From a virus, in IMG/VR virus record IMGVR_UViG_3300027970_000889, positions 1 through 39,612 of that record: DNA of 39,612 nt. The stretch is one strand, 5' to 3'. Positions 8,066 through 15,722 of this stretch are shown here, piece after piece. The notes beneath the pieces are model-generated. The model was not told where the DNA came from and ran no database searches. It saw only the letters and a program-made list of their open reading frames with translations. The stretch's first letter is position 1. Each line of letters starts with the position of its first letter. Position numbers and translations under genes: made by a program.

Positions 8066-9456
8066 TATTTCTCAATTTCAAACAAATCTTCCATTGGGTT
8101 ACCGGTAAGATTTGATTGTATAGTTGGTTGCAATATTACAATTGGTGCGGGTACAAATGCAGGATCAAGAGTCAAATATGTATCGTCATCAGTATAAATT
8201 ACACGATATTTGTATTTGTTTGTAAACACACTACGGGCATCATCAATGCAGATTATTCTTCTGTTTAGGGTTGCAATAAAATCTGCATATCTAACAGTTA
8301 AATTTGGAGAAGTGAGAGTCTTGCAAATACCTGCAGTACTGTTCCTTGATTGTTTACAAGCAAATTGATTAAAACAATCATTCCATTTATGAAATACTAA
8401 ACTATCCATAGTTTGAGTATGTTTTAATGAGCCTTCATCATACCAACTTTGTGCAGTGTCATATGAATGATACAACGCTTCCACTACAGTTACCATTGTT
8501 TGTTTTGTACAAGTGAAAAAATATTGACTATTAAAATTGTTAGTCCATCGTATATTATCTAACGCAACAGTTGGCATTTGTGTCATTTGTTCTAAAAATG
8601 CAATCCCGTAACTCTCAACTAAACTAGGATTAAATGCAACACGACAACTAGTTATGAAATCAACCTTCTCTTGACCAATAATACCTATACGAATTTCATA
8701 TGGTACACCAATTTCTTTTAATCGTGCTTCAAACTTTTTAGCACCAGTCGCACTTGTCATTACTCTTGCTGGCAATCGTGTTTGCTCAATTAAATCTAAA
8801 TAGAGTTCGGGATTCTTACCCTCTTCCCATCTACCAATAAACAGTACACCTTCACGTGGCTTATGGTGTTCTTTTAATAAATCTTTTTCTGGCAATGGGA
8901 TAGGTAATTCATATGCATTTTGAAATTGCAATTGATTGTATTTACTTTGTGTCCCTATAAACAATGCATTCATCTCTAATTGTTTACGCATCATTTCATT
9001 CGTACTTAATAGAAATGGATTTGAAGTATTAGTAAAGATTTGACTTTCTAAGTGAGTGTACGCAATAATTTGAATAATATCTTCTAATCCCATAGTTGAA
9101 GCTAATTGCACAGTTTCATATGTATTACATACGAGTGCATCATACATATTTTCTTCTAGTGCTTCAACAATACTATTACGGAAGTTGGCCATACGCTCAT
9201 AGCAGAATGTATCACCATACATAAAGATAGCACTATGGTCTGTGTATTTTAATACATTAGTCGGTGCGATAATTTTTGCATTAAGTGACTTGATGAAATC
9301 TGTATTCTGCGGTTGTTTATCAGTAATGATATCAACTTTAATATTATGACTATCCATCAATTCACAAAAGCTTTTTGTAAATTGTCCTATACCACCATGT
9401 GGTATCAATGTTTGTGAGCTTACTAAGAAGCCAATTCGTTTATCGTATGTTCTCAT
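8065..9456 (-). CDS. GT-B (GT4-like) glycosyltransferase
   Basis: A 463-residue protein. The N-terminal half has the acceptor-domain glycine loop PHGGIGQFTKS. The C-terminal half has the donor-domain strand GVLFIGRWEEGKNPEL and the retaining-transferase E-x7-E motif in ESYGIAFLE, as in family GT4. It would move a sugar from a nucleotide donor to an unknown acceptor such as a glycan, a virion protein or modified DNA. The last 100 residues are extra and unassigned. It lies between a 57-residue gene (ATGA overlap) and the GIY-YIG gene, with a sugar epimerase downstream. Confidence 0.85.
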   Translation of the reverse strand: MRTYDKRIGFLVSSQTLIPHGGIGQFTKSFCELMDSHNIKVDIITDKQPQNTDFIKSLNAKIIAPTNVLKYTDHSAIFMYGDTFCYERMANFRNSIVEALEENMYDALVCNTYETVQLASTMGLEDIIQIIAYTHLESQIFTNTSNPFLLSTNEMMRKQLEMNALFIGTQSKYNQLQFQNAYELPIPLPEKDLLKEHHKPREGVLFIGRWEEGKNPELYLDLIEQTRLPARVMTSATGAKKFEARLKEIGVPYEIRIGIIGQEKVDFITSCRVAFNPSLVESYGIAFLEQMTQMPTVALDNIRWTNNFNSQYFFTCTKQTMVTVVEALYHSYDTAQSWYDEGSLKHTQTMDSLVFHKWNDCFNQFACKQSRNSTAGICKTLTSPNLTVRYADFIATLNRRIICIDDARSVFTNKYKYRVIYTDDDTYLTLDPAFVPAPIVILQPTIQSNLTGNPMEDLFEIEK

Positions 9457-9626
9457 TTATCTTTCACTGTGGGCACATCTTGCCATTCAGTCCATTCACG
9501 CTTTTTAGTAAAACTACCTTTATCAGTGGTTGTACTATAATCTGTTACTTCAATTTGTGTTCTATATTGTAACACTTTTTCTGGTCCGTCCCAACCGTTT
9601 CGGACAAGATATCTTAATTCATACAT
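9453..9626 (-). CDS. Small hypothetical protein, 57 aa
   Basis: A short frame of 57 residues, MYELRYLVRNGWDGPEKVLQ at the start and ending VPTVKDK. ATG is at 9624-9626. The TGA stop overlaps the glycosyltransferase ATG as ATGA, the same coupling used throughout this operon, and without it 170 bases would be empty in a region with almost no spacing. The composition is aromatic and charged with a strand-rich look. Function unknown. Confidence 0.72.
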   Translation of the reverse strand: MYELRYLVRNGWDGPEKVLQYRTQIEVTDYSTTTDKGSFTKKREWTEWQDVPTVKDK

Positions 9627-9630
9627 ATAT

Positions 9631-9870
9631 TTACCTTTTTAATAACCACATAATATGGGTATTCTTATCGTGCCAACTGTGTTCTAATACGGCAGCATCG
9701 GGGCCGTGCCAGATACTAGTTAGTCTGTAAGCTTTTACTAACCAGATACGTTTACCTGTTAGATTGCATCTTTCAGGTAACCAAACAAATTTAAGTTCTG
9801 CTCCTAGATAACTATTACGATTAAACTCAGAAGTATGACCCATGCTATCTAGTGGCATAACTATCTCCAT
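9631..9870 (-). CDS. Small hypothetical protein, 79 aa
   Basis: A 79-residue soluble protein starting MEIVMPLDSMGH and ending THIMWLLKR, with several Trp residues (FVWLPERC, IWLVKAYRL, SIWHGPDA). It is tightly packed, 4 bases before the next gene and overlapping the previous one by 10 bases. No known motif seen. Confidence 0.65.
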   Translation of the reverse strand: MEIVMPLDSMGHTSEFNRNSYLGAELKFVWLPERCNLTGKRIWLVKAYRLTSIWHGPDAAVLEHSWHDKNTHIMWLLKR

Positions 9871-10103
9871 CGTAACATAAAATGAATATAATCTTTCTCA
9901 TCTGTGAATTTGAACGTAGTTTCAAATCCATCATCTTGTGTATCTTTATATTCATACGTCCACCTAGACTTTGTTCTACCAGGACCAAAAGTATCAACAC
10001 ACCAATCTAATGGATTATTTTTATCTCTTATAGAACCGTCTGGTCCCATATAGTATTTCCAATAATCCCATGGCAATAATACAATGTGCTGATATTTTTT
10101 CAT
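9861..10103 (-). CDS. Small hypothetical protein, 80 aa
   Basis: The start MKKYQHIVLLPWDYW at 10101-10103 is preferred to an upstream GTG because it forms an ATGA overlap with the queE stop. The 80-residue protein is rich in Trp, Tyr and Asp (YWKYYMGPDG, RWTYEYKDTQDDGF) and probably soluble. Function unknown; position directly after queE suggests co-translation only. Confidence 0.65.
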   Translation of the reverse strand: MKKYQHIVLLPWDYWKYYMGPDGSIRDKNNPLDWCVDTFGPGRTKSRWTYEYKDTQDDGFETTFKFTDEKDYIHFMLRWR

Positions 10104-10948
10104 GTTCCCCACTCATTTTTAAATAACGGTACTTGCAGTCTATCACTATAACGATAACCACGATTCATTGCTTCAATAGCAACATTCTTTGCATTTAGTT
10201 TATATAATGACTCTACGCCACCGCATGGCATGAAGTATACAGGGCCTCTAAATCCACCATTGCGAAATTCTTTTACTGCTTTATCTGCTTCAAGTGCATC
10301 ATCTTCTGTTGCTACTACAAACTTAAGATAAACAAAACCTACACTTTCATATTGACGAATAATACTAGGACAAATTGCTTCTTGCCACTTCTCGCCACTG
10401 ATACTTAGTTTAGGACTAACACTAAATGTTAATGCATTCTTTTCTCTGTTAATCTTCCACTTCTGTAAATATATTGTGAGGTCTTGACTAAGTTCTTGTG
10501 TACCGTTAGTTTCGAATGTAATCTCTTTAAGACTTCTCATTTTTTCATTTGAAAGTAAGTCTGGATACGCTCTTTGCCATCCAAGAAGAGGTTCACCACC
10601 TGTGATAACAAGGTGTTCATCCATCCAACGCTTGTGAGGAAGTATATCCATAATGCTGTCAACAATACTATCGGTAGCGATAACAGGACTAAGATGTTTA
10701 AAGCGAGGGTCCCAGCTTGCGTAACTATCACATCCTGTACTGACAAGCGGTAAGGATTTATAATCTGTATAATCTTCTGCTTTAATTGCAATAACATCTC
10801 TCTCACTACTCATTTCTCCCTTAGGCATACCGAAGCCACCGCATGTAAAATTACATCCATATGTTCGTAAGAACACACTGGGAACACCCATGTATCTACC
10901 CTCACCTTGAATGCTATAAAATAATTCTGATACTTTTAAATGACTCAT
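10100..10948 (-). CDS. queE: 7-carboxy-7-deazaguanine synthase QueE (radical SAM)
   Basis: QueE converts 6-carboxytetrahydropterin to 7-carboxy-7-deazaguanine with an iron-sulfur cluster and SAM. This 282-residue protein has the N-terminal signature ELFYSIQGEGRYMGVPSVFLR (8-28) and GCNFTC with Cys 32 and Cys 36. The third ligand is displaced by a long insertion to Cys 73 in TGCDSYASW, where ordinary QueE has a compact cluster loop. ITGGEPLLGW is the glycine-rich SAM motif and TFETNGTQ a further family motif. The GFGMPKGE run inside the insert looks conserved in marine phage QueE. Works with folE and queD in this window to make a deazaguanine. Confidence 0.9.
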   Translation of the reverse strand: MSHLKVSELFYSIQGEGRYMGVPSVFLRTYGCNFTCGGFGMPKGEMSSERDVIAIKAEDYTDYKSLPLVSTGCDSYASWDPRFKHLSPVIATDSIVDSIMDILPHKRWMDEHLVITGGEPLLGWQRAYPDLLSNEKMRSLKEITFETNGTQELSQDLTIYLQKWKINREKNALTFSVSPKLSISGEKWQEAICPSIIRQYESVGFVYLKFVVATEDDALEADKAVKEFRNGGFRGPVYFMPCGGVESLYKLNAKNVAIEAMNRGYRYSDRLQVPLFKNEWGT

Positions 10949-11163
10949 TTGATTTTTATGTTGTAGTTGGTAAGGATGACTTCACCCCAAGTGCCGCCAC
11001 CTTGTTTGTAAATGTGATTAACTTGTTTAGCACAATCACGTATAATTAATTCAGCAAATTTTTCAATAGATTCACTATCAGCAGTTTGACCTGCAAGTGA
11101 TGCTCGTTTTAATGCCCAGTCAAACCCTGCTTCTTTTGCTAGTTCTTCTATTTTTTTGTTCAT
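10945..11163 (-). CDS. Small hypothetical protein, 72 aa
   Basis: A 72-residue protein beginning MNKKIEELAKEAGF, containing ESIEKFAELIIRDCAKQV and ending TNYNIKIK. This pattern (short helix, 'KFAELIIRDC') is common in small proteins of T4-like phages, without a known role. It overlaps queE as ATGA. Confidence 0.7.
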   Translation of the reverse strand: MNKKIEELAKEAGFDWALKRASLAGQTADSESIEKFAELIIRDCAKQVNHIYKQGGGTWGEVILTNYNIKIK

Positions 11164-11166
11164 TTA

Positions 11167-11358
11167 TTACCAATGACGTATAGTATTTGCTATAATGACA
11201 CAACATGTTATCACATGTAGCACCACCCAGAAAGTCTTTAGGAACAATGCAATCCTCGCTTCACCCAATGTAAGAATAGGAACATCAGGCCTGTCATCAT
11301 CTGTATTACCCATTAAATGGCCGGTTGCTCTTGCCCAAATTTTTTCTAAACTATTCAT
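11167..11358 (-). CDS. Small single-pass membrane protein, 63 aa
   Basis: The start MNSLEKIWARATGHLMG at 11356-11358 is used; a longer frame would run deep into the preceding gene. This leaves an 8-base overlap with that gene's stop. A hydrophilic half with GNTDDDRPDVPIL is followed by LGEARIALFLKT and one membrane segment (about 37-58) ending IANTIRHW. I believe similar proteins are widespread in marine myoviruses; function unknown. Confidence 0.68.
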   Translation of the reverse strand: MNSLEKIWARATGHLMGNTDDDRPDVPILTLGEARIALFLKTFWVVLHVITCCVIIANTIRHW

Positions 11359-11986
11359 GTTTTTCCTCAATAGAATAAAACCAATCATCTCCTGCACTCC
11401 ATTTACGTGTACCATCTACTGTCCATAGATTTTGAGCCGCCTGAAAATCAGGAAATTTAGTTTCACCGGGAATCAAACTTTGATCGTACCACAAGCAACG
11501 GTTGTTAGGCTGACAAGCAAACTGTCCATTTTCTAACTTAATAAAATTAAACGATTTGTGTTCTTCTGCAACTTCAGTAAAGCCTGTGTCCACATCCATG
11601 CCGTCAGCACAAAAGTCTACAGTAAACAAATAAGTTCCGTAATGCCATTCCTTGTCTTTACCTAGAAACTTAACACCTAAATTGCGTAATCCTATTTTTT
11701 CAATGATAGTAAAACGATACCCCATACAGTCCCAAAGCTGTAACATATCAATAGGTAACGTTGCTGTGTGGTCTTTTTTCCATACATAAGCGTGTATAGG
11801 TAGTTTATCATACAATGCTCCGTAATTGGGTAATAAACTTTCAATACGAAATACTTGTCCACGCAATGCTTTAAGACTAACCCAGATGGCAGGTTCTAAT
11901 TCTCCGTGCCCCTTTTCAAAGTTATAAAGAAATTCACGTTTTATCCAACACTTAATTGGTGGCAATGATCCTACAATGTAACTCAT
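11351..11986 (-). CDS. Conserved hypothetical phage protein, 211 aa
   Basis: A soluble 211-residue protein starting MSYIVGSLPPIKCWIKREFL. It is beta-rich with many aromatic residues (AYVWKKDHT, LWDCMGYRF, WHYGTYLFTVDFC, WSAGDDWFYSIEE). I recognise no catalytic motif. It lies immediately downstream of the class II aldolase (one base between them), so it may act in the same pathway, but this is context only. Confidence 0.7.
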   Translation of the reverse strand: MSYIVGSLPPIKCWIKREFLYNFEKGHGELEPAIWVSLKALRGQVFRIESLLPNYGALYDKLPIHAYVWKKDHTATLPIDMLQLWDCMGYRFTIIEKIGLRNLGVKFLGKDKEWHYGTYLFTVDFCADGMDVDTGFTEVAEEHKSFNFIKLENGQFACQPNNRCLWYDQSLIPGETKFPDFQAAQNLWTVDGTRKWSAGDDWFYSIEEKHE

Positions 11987-11987
11987 T

Positions 11988-12626
11988 TTAATATTTTCCT
12001 GATGCTAATACGATTTGACAAATATGTTCTAATCGTTCAATGTGTTCAAACGCACGCCAGGGGCTTGTGTCAATTGCTACTACTCCGTGTCCTTTAATAC
12101 CTACAATGTCATAGGCAATGTTGCCTTTATTGTCTAATTGTAATTGATTATGGCATTGATCCGCAAGCTCTTGGCTAATGGGAGCCACATCCCTTACATT
12201 GGGTGCTACCTTAGTGTAACGATTCAATTCTGGAAACGCACTACTGATAGTGCTTAAATCAATACCGGCGTGCATAGCGGCAATACAATAAGTAGGGTGT
12301 AAATGAACTACAACTCTTACATCATCACTGTGTTGTCCTAGTCTCTTTTGCAATCCAAAATGCAAAGGCAATTCTCCACTAGGTCTCAATCCTTGGCTTA
12401 TATCTGAATAAGGAAGTTCTATCAACGACGGATCTTCTTGCCAAATCTGATCGATTATCCCAATCTTCTTAAACTGGTCGGGTTGCATCGTTTGCTTACG
12501 AACACCACTGGGTGTGATGTAGAAGTGGTCACGGTCGTGATGACGAATACTTACATTGCCATCACGACTGGTAATCCAGTTGCGTCTATATGCTTCAACT
12601 AATGTATCGCAAATTGTTTCTAACAT
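11988..12626 (-). CDS. Class II aldolase/adducin-family enzyme
   Basis: A 212-residue zinc-dependent aldolase fold like L-fuculose-phosphate aldolase, ribulose-phosphate 4-epimerase and methylthioribulose-phosphate dehydratase. Visible residues: GNVSIR (23-28), the phosphate-binding ITPSGV (37-42), PSGELPLH with Glu 85, zinc ligands in HLHP (His 108 and His 110) and GIKGHGVVAI (His 180). All key residues are present, so it should be active. The exact reaction cannot be told from sequence. In a phage operon with an epimerase and glycosyltransferase it most likely feeds sugar metabolism. Confidence 0.88.
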   Translation of the reverse strand: MLETICDTLVEAYRRNWITSRDGNVSIRHHDRDHFYITPSGVRKQTMQPDQFKKIGIIDQIWQEDPSLIELPYSDISQGLRPSGELPLHFGLQKRLGQHSDDVRVVVHLHPTYCIAAMHAGIDLSTISSAFPELNRYTKVAPNVRDVAPISQELADQCHNQLQLDNKGNIAYDIVGIKGHGVVAIDTSPWRAFEHIERLEHICQIVLASGKY

Positions 12627-12628
12627 TT

Positions 12629-12847
12629 TTATCCTTTATAATATTGTAACATACCTAGAAACCATACTGATGCCAGCATGCCAAAGTTTGCGGCACTAGG
12701 CCAATCTCTAGTACGTACGGCAGTTACCAACCAAGCGGCGTTGCCTACAAATAGTAGCTCAATGCCTATTATAGGATCTAGATTAAAACTAACTACTATG
12801 GCTCCTGCGAACATAATGCCAAAGCAAATCCATTTGATTATTGCCAT
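12629..12847 (-). CDS. Small three-segment membrane protein, 72 aa
   Basis: ATG at 12845-12847 (MAIIKWICFGIMF) follows the previous stop by one base and is preferred to an upstream TTG. The 72 residues contain three hydrophobic stretches (about 3-21, 27-44, 54-69) separated by NLDP and RTRDWPSA. Likely an inner-membrane protein of the infected cell. It follows three other tiny genes, two of them clearly membrane proteins, in the same operon. Confidence 0.7.
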   Translation of the reverse strand: MAIIKWICFGIMFAGAIVVSFNLDPIIGIELLFVGNAAWLVTAVRTRDWPSAANFGMLASVWFLGMLQYYKG

Positions 12848-12848
12848 A

Positions 12849-12983
12849 TCAAGCCATTGTGATGGCAATAAAAGCCAACATAAAACTTAATACTGCTCCC
12901 ACAATAGGAATCACAACCGGTGCGTGTTTGGTTATATCTTCTAACCATTGTTCTGTTTCAGGTTCTTTATTCTCTTGGTTCAT
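12849..12983 (-). CDS. Small single-pass membrane protein, 44 aa
   Basis: A 44-residue frame, MNQENKEPETEQWLEDITKH followed by one hydrophobic segment (APVVIPIVGAVLS..., residues 21-44). A soluble acidic N-terminus and C-terminal anchor are what I would expect of a conserved tiny phage membrane protein. The ATG (12981-12983) lies 17 bases inside the end of the upstream gene and the stop is one base before the next ATG. Confidence 0.68.
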   Translation of the reverse strand: MNQENKEPETEQWLEDITKHAPVVIPIVGAVLSFMLAFIAITMA

Positions 12984-13083
12984 CTTCTTTACTTAATCCA
13001 TTTTTGTGTATATCCCATAGTACTATTCCTACTACAGTTACCATTATTATTACGGCAATAATTTCATTAACAGTCATACTCAT
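12967..13083 (-). CDS. Tiny single-pass membrane protein, 38 aa
   Basis: A 38-residue frame, MSMTVNEIIAVIIMVTVVGI with one membrane segment (about 7-23), then a charged tail DIHKNGLSKEDEPRE. The start overlaps the upstream stop as ATGA and the end overlaps the next gene by 17 bases, supporting translation although it is very short. Confidence 0.6.
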   Translation of the reverse strand: MSMTVNEIIAVIIMVTVVGIVLWDIHKNGLSKEDEPRE

Positions 13084-13511
13084 GCTCCGTAATAAGTTTC
13101 TTTATCTTTTTCAGAATGTTTAGGTTCGTTCCAAACATTACGATTGTTCCATTCTTGTACTTTTTCAAGTCGTTGTTGTTCAGTAAGTTCGTCACAACGG
13201 CTACTGTAATCTGGCATACGTAGCCAGTCTACTGTGCCACCGCGTGGACCATAAGTATTTTCTACTGAACGAAACACTGCCCAAGTAGCAAACACCATGC
13301 TAATGATAGCAATGTGTCCAATCATGTTGTAGCCGATAGTCAGTAGTTCACCAACGTAAAGACCAAACGCCAGACTCCAAAAACAGCCTAGTAGGATACT
13401 GAGAAAGTATTTGACATATACGGGCGCATGACGCAGAGGATTCATATTAGGGTTTATAATATTCCAAGAGGAACGACTAATCAACCAAATGAATTTGAGT
13501 ACACTAAACAT
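13080..13511 (-). CDS. Membrane protein, 143 aa
   Basis: Two hydrophobic segments (about 33-56 and 60-81, GELLTIGYNMIGHIAIISMV across the second) are followed by a hydrophilic tail of about 60 residues with YGPRGGTVDWLRMPDYSSRC and a Tyr-rich end KETYYGA. Topology is probably two-pass with a long soluble tail. Second gene of the queD operon, sharing one base with queD. Function unknown; conserved in my recollection among marine T4-like phages. Confidence 0.7.
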   Translation of the reverse strand: MFSVLKFIWLISRSSWNIINPNMNPLRHAPVYVKYFLSILLGCFWSLAFGLYVGELLTIGYNMIGHIAIISMVFATWAVFRSVENTYGPRGGTVDWLRMPDYSSRCDELTEQQRLEKVQEWNNRNVWNEPKHSEKDKETYYGA

Positions 13512-13993
13512 TATGCAAACTCCCCGTCTTCCCTATGACCACTACGTCCTGCCATATTGCTATCAGTCTCACGTACCTCTACTCTGCAACACCAAACACG
13601 TTTAGCTTCTTCACTACCACAGTTGGGTAAGAAAATTGTGTTAATGTATTCGTATAAGAAGTCAGATATACCTTCACAACCAGTACGTTCTACTTCTGTA
13701 ATCTTTGCTAGTTTCAATTCACCTAAACGCAATAGTTCATCACGCATAGGATCATCTTGTGCGACTAATAGAGTATGGTCAAACCATTCCTCTAGTTTAT
13801 CTTTGAGGGGTCGTAATCCACCGAAGTCAGTTACCCAGTTACGTGCGTCTAATGTATCAGCTTCAAACTCAAAGTGAAAACTCATAGCATAGCCATGAAT
13901 TAAATTACAATGACTGTCAGCACGCCATTGACGATATGCAACAGGACCTATTTGTCTGTATGTTTTTGTTGAAAAGAATTTTTTGTTTGCCAT
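13511..13993 (-). CDS. queD: 6-carboxytetrahydropterin synthase QueD / PTPS family
   Basis: QueD turns dihydroneopterin triphosphate (made by FolE) into 6-carboxytetrahydropterin for QueE. The 160-residue protein shows the T-fold site ADSHCNLIHGY (25-35): His 28, catalytic Cys 29 and His 33, then DFGGLRPLK (56-64), FDHTLL (71-76, catalytic His 73) and VEVRET near the C-terminus. In most family members the second motif is HGH; here it is HGY, so one zinc ligand is replaced or supplied elsewhere (His 40 is nearby). First gene of a long operon with its own promoter and a strong AGGAG site. Confidence 0.87.
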   Translation of the reverse strand: MANKKFFSTKTYRQIGPVAYRQWRADSHCNLIHGYAMSFHFEFEADTLDARNWVTDFGGLRPLKDKLEEWFDHTLLVAQDDPMRDELLRLGELKLAKITEVERTGCEGISDFLYEYINTIFLPNCGSEEAKRVWCCRVEVRETDSNMAGRSGHREDGEFA

Positions 13994-14011
13994 GAATTTC
14001 TCCTATGTTGT

Positions 14012-14040
14012 ATTATAGCATAGGCAGCAGAATTTGTAAA
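14012..14040 (-). promoter_or_regulatory. Sigma-70 promoter of the queD operon, with palindrome over the -10
   Basis: Minus strand TTTACA (14035-14040), 17-base spacer, TGC-TATAAT with the -10 at 14012-14017, an extended -10. CCTATG (14002-14007) and CATAGG (14019-14024) flank the -10 as an inverted repeat, a possible operator. The predicted leader is only about 12 bases and begins next to AGGAG (14000-14004). Confidence 0.75.
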
Positions 14041-14068
14041 GCGGGATGATGTCCAAAGACCGCTATAG

Positions 14069-14542
14069 TTATTTATTAAGAGTGTTAATAATCTGGGCAT
14101 CAGCTACCCTTTTTCTTAAACTTGAACTACTGAAACTATGGTCACGTCCATTAAACACAAGTTCAATGCCACGTTCTCCACCTTCATATCTTCCGGTAAA
14201 TTCTTTTTCTGCATATTCTACACCTAGTATGCGAACATCTACTGGTAGTATTAATAACAAGTCAATTAAGTCCTGTTCAGTTTGATAAACCACTACTTCA
14301 TCAACATAGCGACAAGCCGCTAACTGAATTTGTCGTTCTACAATACTTTGAATGGGTTTATTCTTAGTATCAGGTCTATCGATAGTTGGATCAGTTTGTA
14401 ATCCACAAATCAAGTAATCACAATGATTCTTTGCCTCACTTAACATAGCAACGTGGCCTGCGTGTAGTAAGTCAAATGTGCTAAAAGTAATACCAATCTT
14501 TTTACCTTCTTGTTTAAGTTTTTTAATGTGGTTGAAAATCAT
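14069..14542 (-). CDS. Cytidylyltransferase-like nucleotidyltransferase (TagD/RfaE-C type)
   Basis: The start MIFNHIKKLKQEGKK at 14540-14542 is chosen for its ATGA overlap with the preceding gene. The 157-residue protein has the HxGH site in FDLLHAGH (23-30) and a C-terminal SSSSLRKRV that corresponds to the ISSTxxR motif. It should join a nucleotide to a sugar phosphate or polyol phosphate such as glycerol-3-phosphate. A related protein fused to a cupin lies at 18021-18782. It is the last gene of its transcription unit; the 75 bases after it hold the queD promoter. Confidence 0.87.
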   Translation of the reverse strand: MIFNHIKKLKQEGKKIGITFSTFDLLHAGHVAMLSEAKNHCDYLICGLQTDPTIDRPDTKNKPIQSIVERQIQLAACRYVDEVVVYQTEQDLIDLLLILPVDVRILGVEYAEKEFTGRYEGGERGIELVFNGRDHSFSSSSLRKRVADAQIINTLNK

Positions 14543-14775
14543 TTTGAAAGTGCTCTCCACATTTTAGTTTGGTCATGTTCTTTTAAAAATTCTTCTTCAC
14601 CTGCAAACGTAGGACTATCAGACATAATTTCATCTAATAACCATTTTAATTTATGTAAATCTTTTTTGATTTCAAATTGATTGAAACCATCATTATAGTT
14701 ACTATGAAGTTCTACACCACTCATATAGATTTGATGATGTACACTGTTGTAATCCATTTGTTTACGAAAGCCCAT
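14539..14775 (-). CDS. Hypothetical protein, 78 aa
   Basis: A 78-residue soluble protein starting MGFRKQMDYNSVHHQIYMSG, with a helical second half (FEIKKDLHKLKWLLDEIMSD) and an acidic FAGEEEFLKEHDQTK. Overlaps both neighbours by a few bases. No known motif. Confidence 0.65.
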   Translation of the reverse strand: MGFRKQMDYNSVHHQIYMSGVELHSNYNDGFNQFEIKKDLHKLKWLLDEIMSDSPTFAGEEEFLKEHDQTKMWRALSK

Positions 14776-14972
14776 TATTGGTGTCCCTTGTGGATTAATT
14801 TATTTACAATGTTAAGGTCAAACTGTAAATTCGTAATTTTATCTTTAAGAGATTGATATTCTGGACTAGACATATCACCGTCATTAGTAACAATATCTAA
14901 ATACAAATTAGCAGCCTCTTCGTGGGCTTTTGTAATTTCTTGCTCTAGTAAAACTCGTCTATCTTTTAACAT
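14775..14972 (-). CDS. Small coiled-coil protein, 65 aa
   Basis: ATG at 14970-14972 is used (TAATG overlap with the folE stop) rather than an upstream TTG. The 65 residues are almost wholly helical with heptad-like spacing in LLEQEITKAHEEAANLYLDI and DKITNLQFDLNIVNKLI. Function unknown. Confidence 0.62.
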   Translation of the reverse strand: MLKDRRVLLEQEITKAHEEAANLYLDIVTNDGDMSSPEYQSLKDKITNLQFDLNIVNKLIHKGHQ

Positions 14973-15658
14973 TATTTGCAACCTTTATTAGCAATTTGTA
15001 AGAACTCACTACGTGCCGCGGGGTCTGATTTGAAACCTCCACCTAAACGACAAGTAACAGTACTACTACCTGTATCTTCTACACCGCGTGACTTAACACA
15101 ATAATGCTGTGCATCAATCATAACTGCAACATCTTCTGTATCAAGGATGAACTGTAAGGTGTGAAAAATTTGCTCTGTTAACCTCTCTTGGATTTGAGGT
15201 CTTTTGCTAAAATATTCTACGATACGGTTTATCTTACTAAGCCCTAATACTTTTTGTTTAGGGACATAAGCTACAGTAGCCAATCCATCGATGACTACAA
15301 AATGATGTTCGCAGTTAGATTGAACATTAACATTACGCTCTACAACCATTTCGTTATATTGCATCTTGTTGTCAACTGTTGTACATTTAGGGAATGCTTC
15401 ATAATCAAGTCCCCAAAAGATTTCATTCACATACATCTTAGCAACACGTTTGGGTGTTTCGATGAGACTATCATCATCTAGGTCTAAACCCATTGTTTCC
15501 ATAATAGCCTTGAAATGACCTTCAATCTTTTCAATGCGATCCTTACGATCACCTAAATCAATTGTGTCGTCAATTGGTGTTTCTACTCCCATATTTAATA
15601 GATGTAGATGAACTTTTTGACCCAACTCTGGATCAGTTTTTGTTTTATTATAACTCAT
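14972..15658 (-). CDS. folE: GTP cyclohydrolase I FolE
   Basis: Converts GTP to dihydroneopterin triphosphate, the first step to folate and to 7-deazaguanines. The 228-residue protein carries the family core: ETPKRVAKMYVNEIFWGL (67-84), the zinc site NCEHHF (115-120) with Cys 116, HYCVKSRGVED (185-195) with zinc ligand Cys 187, and GLSKINRIVEYF (139-150). All catalytic residues are present. With queD and queE elsewhere in the window it gives a complete route to 7-carboxy-7-deazaguanine. Preceded by a good AAGGAAGG ribosome site, a strong hairpin and a late-type promoter box. Confidence 0.94.
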   Translation of the reverse strand: MSYNKTKTDPELGQKVHLHLLNMGVETPIDDTIDLGDRKDRIEKIEGHFKAIMETMGLDLDDDSLIETPKRVAKMYVNEIFWGLDYEAFPKCTTVDNKMQYNEMVVERNVNVQSNCEHHFVVIDGLATVAYVPKQKVLGLSKINRIVEYFSKRPQIQERLTEQIFHTLQFILDTEDVAVMIDAQHYCVKSRGVEDTGSSTVTCRLGGGFKSDPAARSEFLQIANKGCK

Positions 15659-15694
15659 AGATAACCTTCCTTTGTGATGGTTTTTGTTTTGAAG

Positions 15695-15720
15695 TGTAAG
15701 CTACCGTTGTGTAGCTTACA
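15695..15720. other. Perfect 10-bp inverted repeat in the folE leader
   Basis: TGTAAGCTAC (15695-15704), loop CGTTGT and GTAGCTTACA (15711-15720) are a perfect 10-base-pair hairpin. Neither strand has a T-run after it, so it is not a standard terminator. It would be transcribed from the GATAAATAC box just upstream and lies 37 bases before the folE start, so it may stabilise or regulate that mRNA. Confidence 0.7.
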
Positions 15721-15722
15721 TT

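Noticed and set aside
12845-12868. Upstream TTG starts for the genes ending at 12629, 14775 and 36664
   Set aside because: In each case an ATG a few codons downstream gives tighter coupling or a better start, so the TTG versions were dropped.
14030-14068. Terminator after the cytidylyltransferase gene
   Set aside because: AGCGG/CCGCT arms with a 15-base loop and only three T residues after them are too weak to call.
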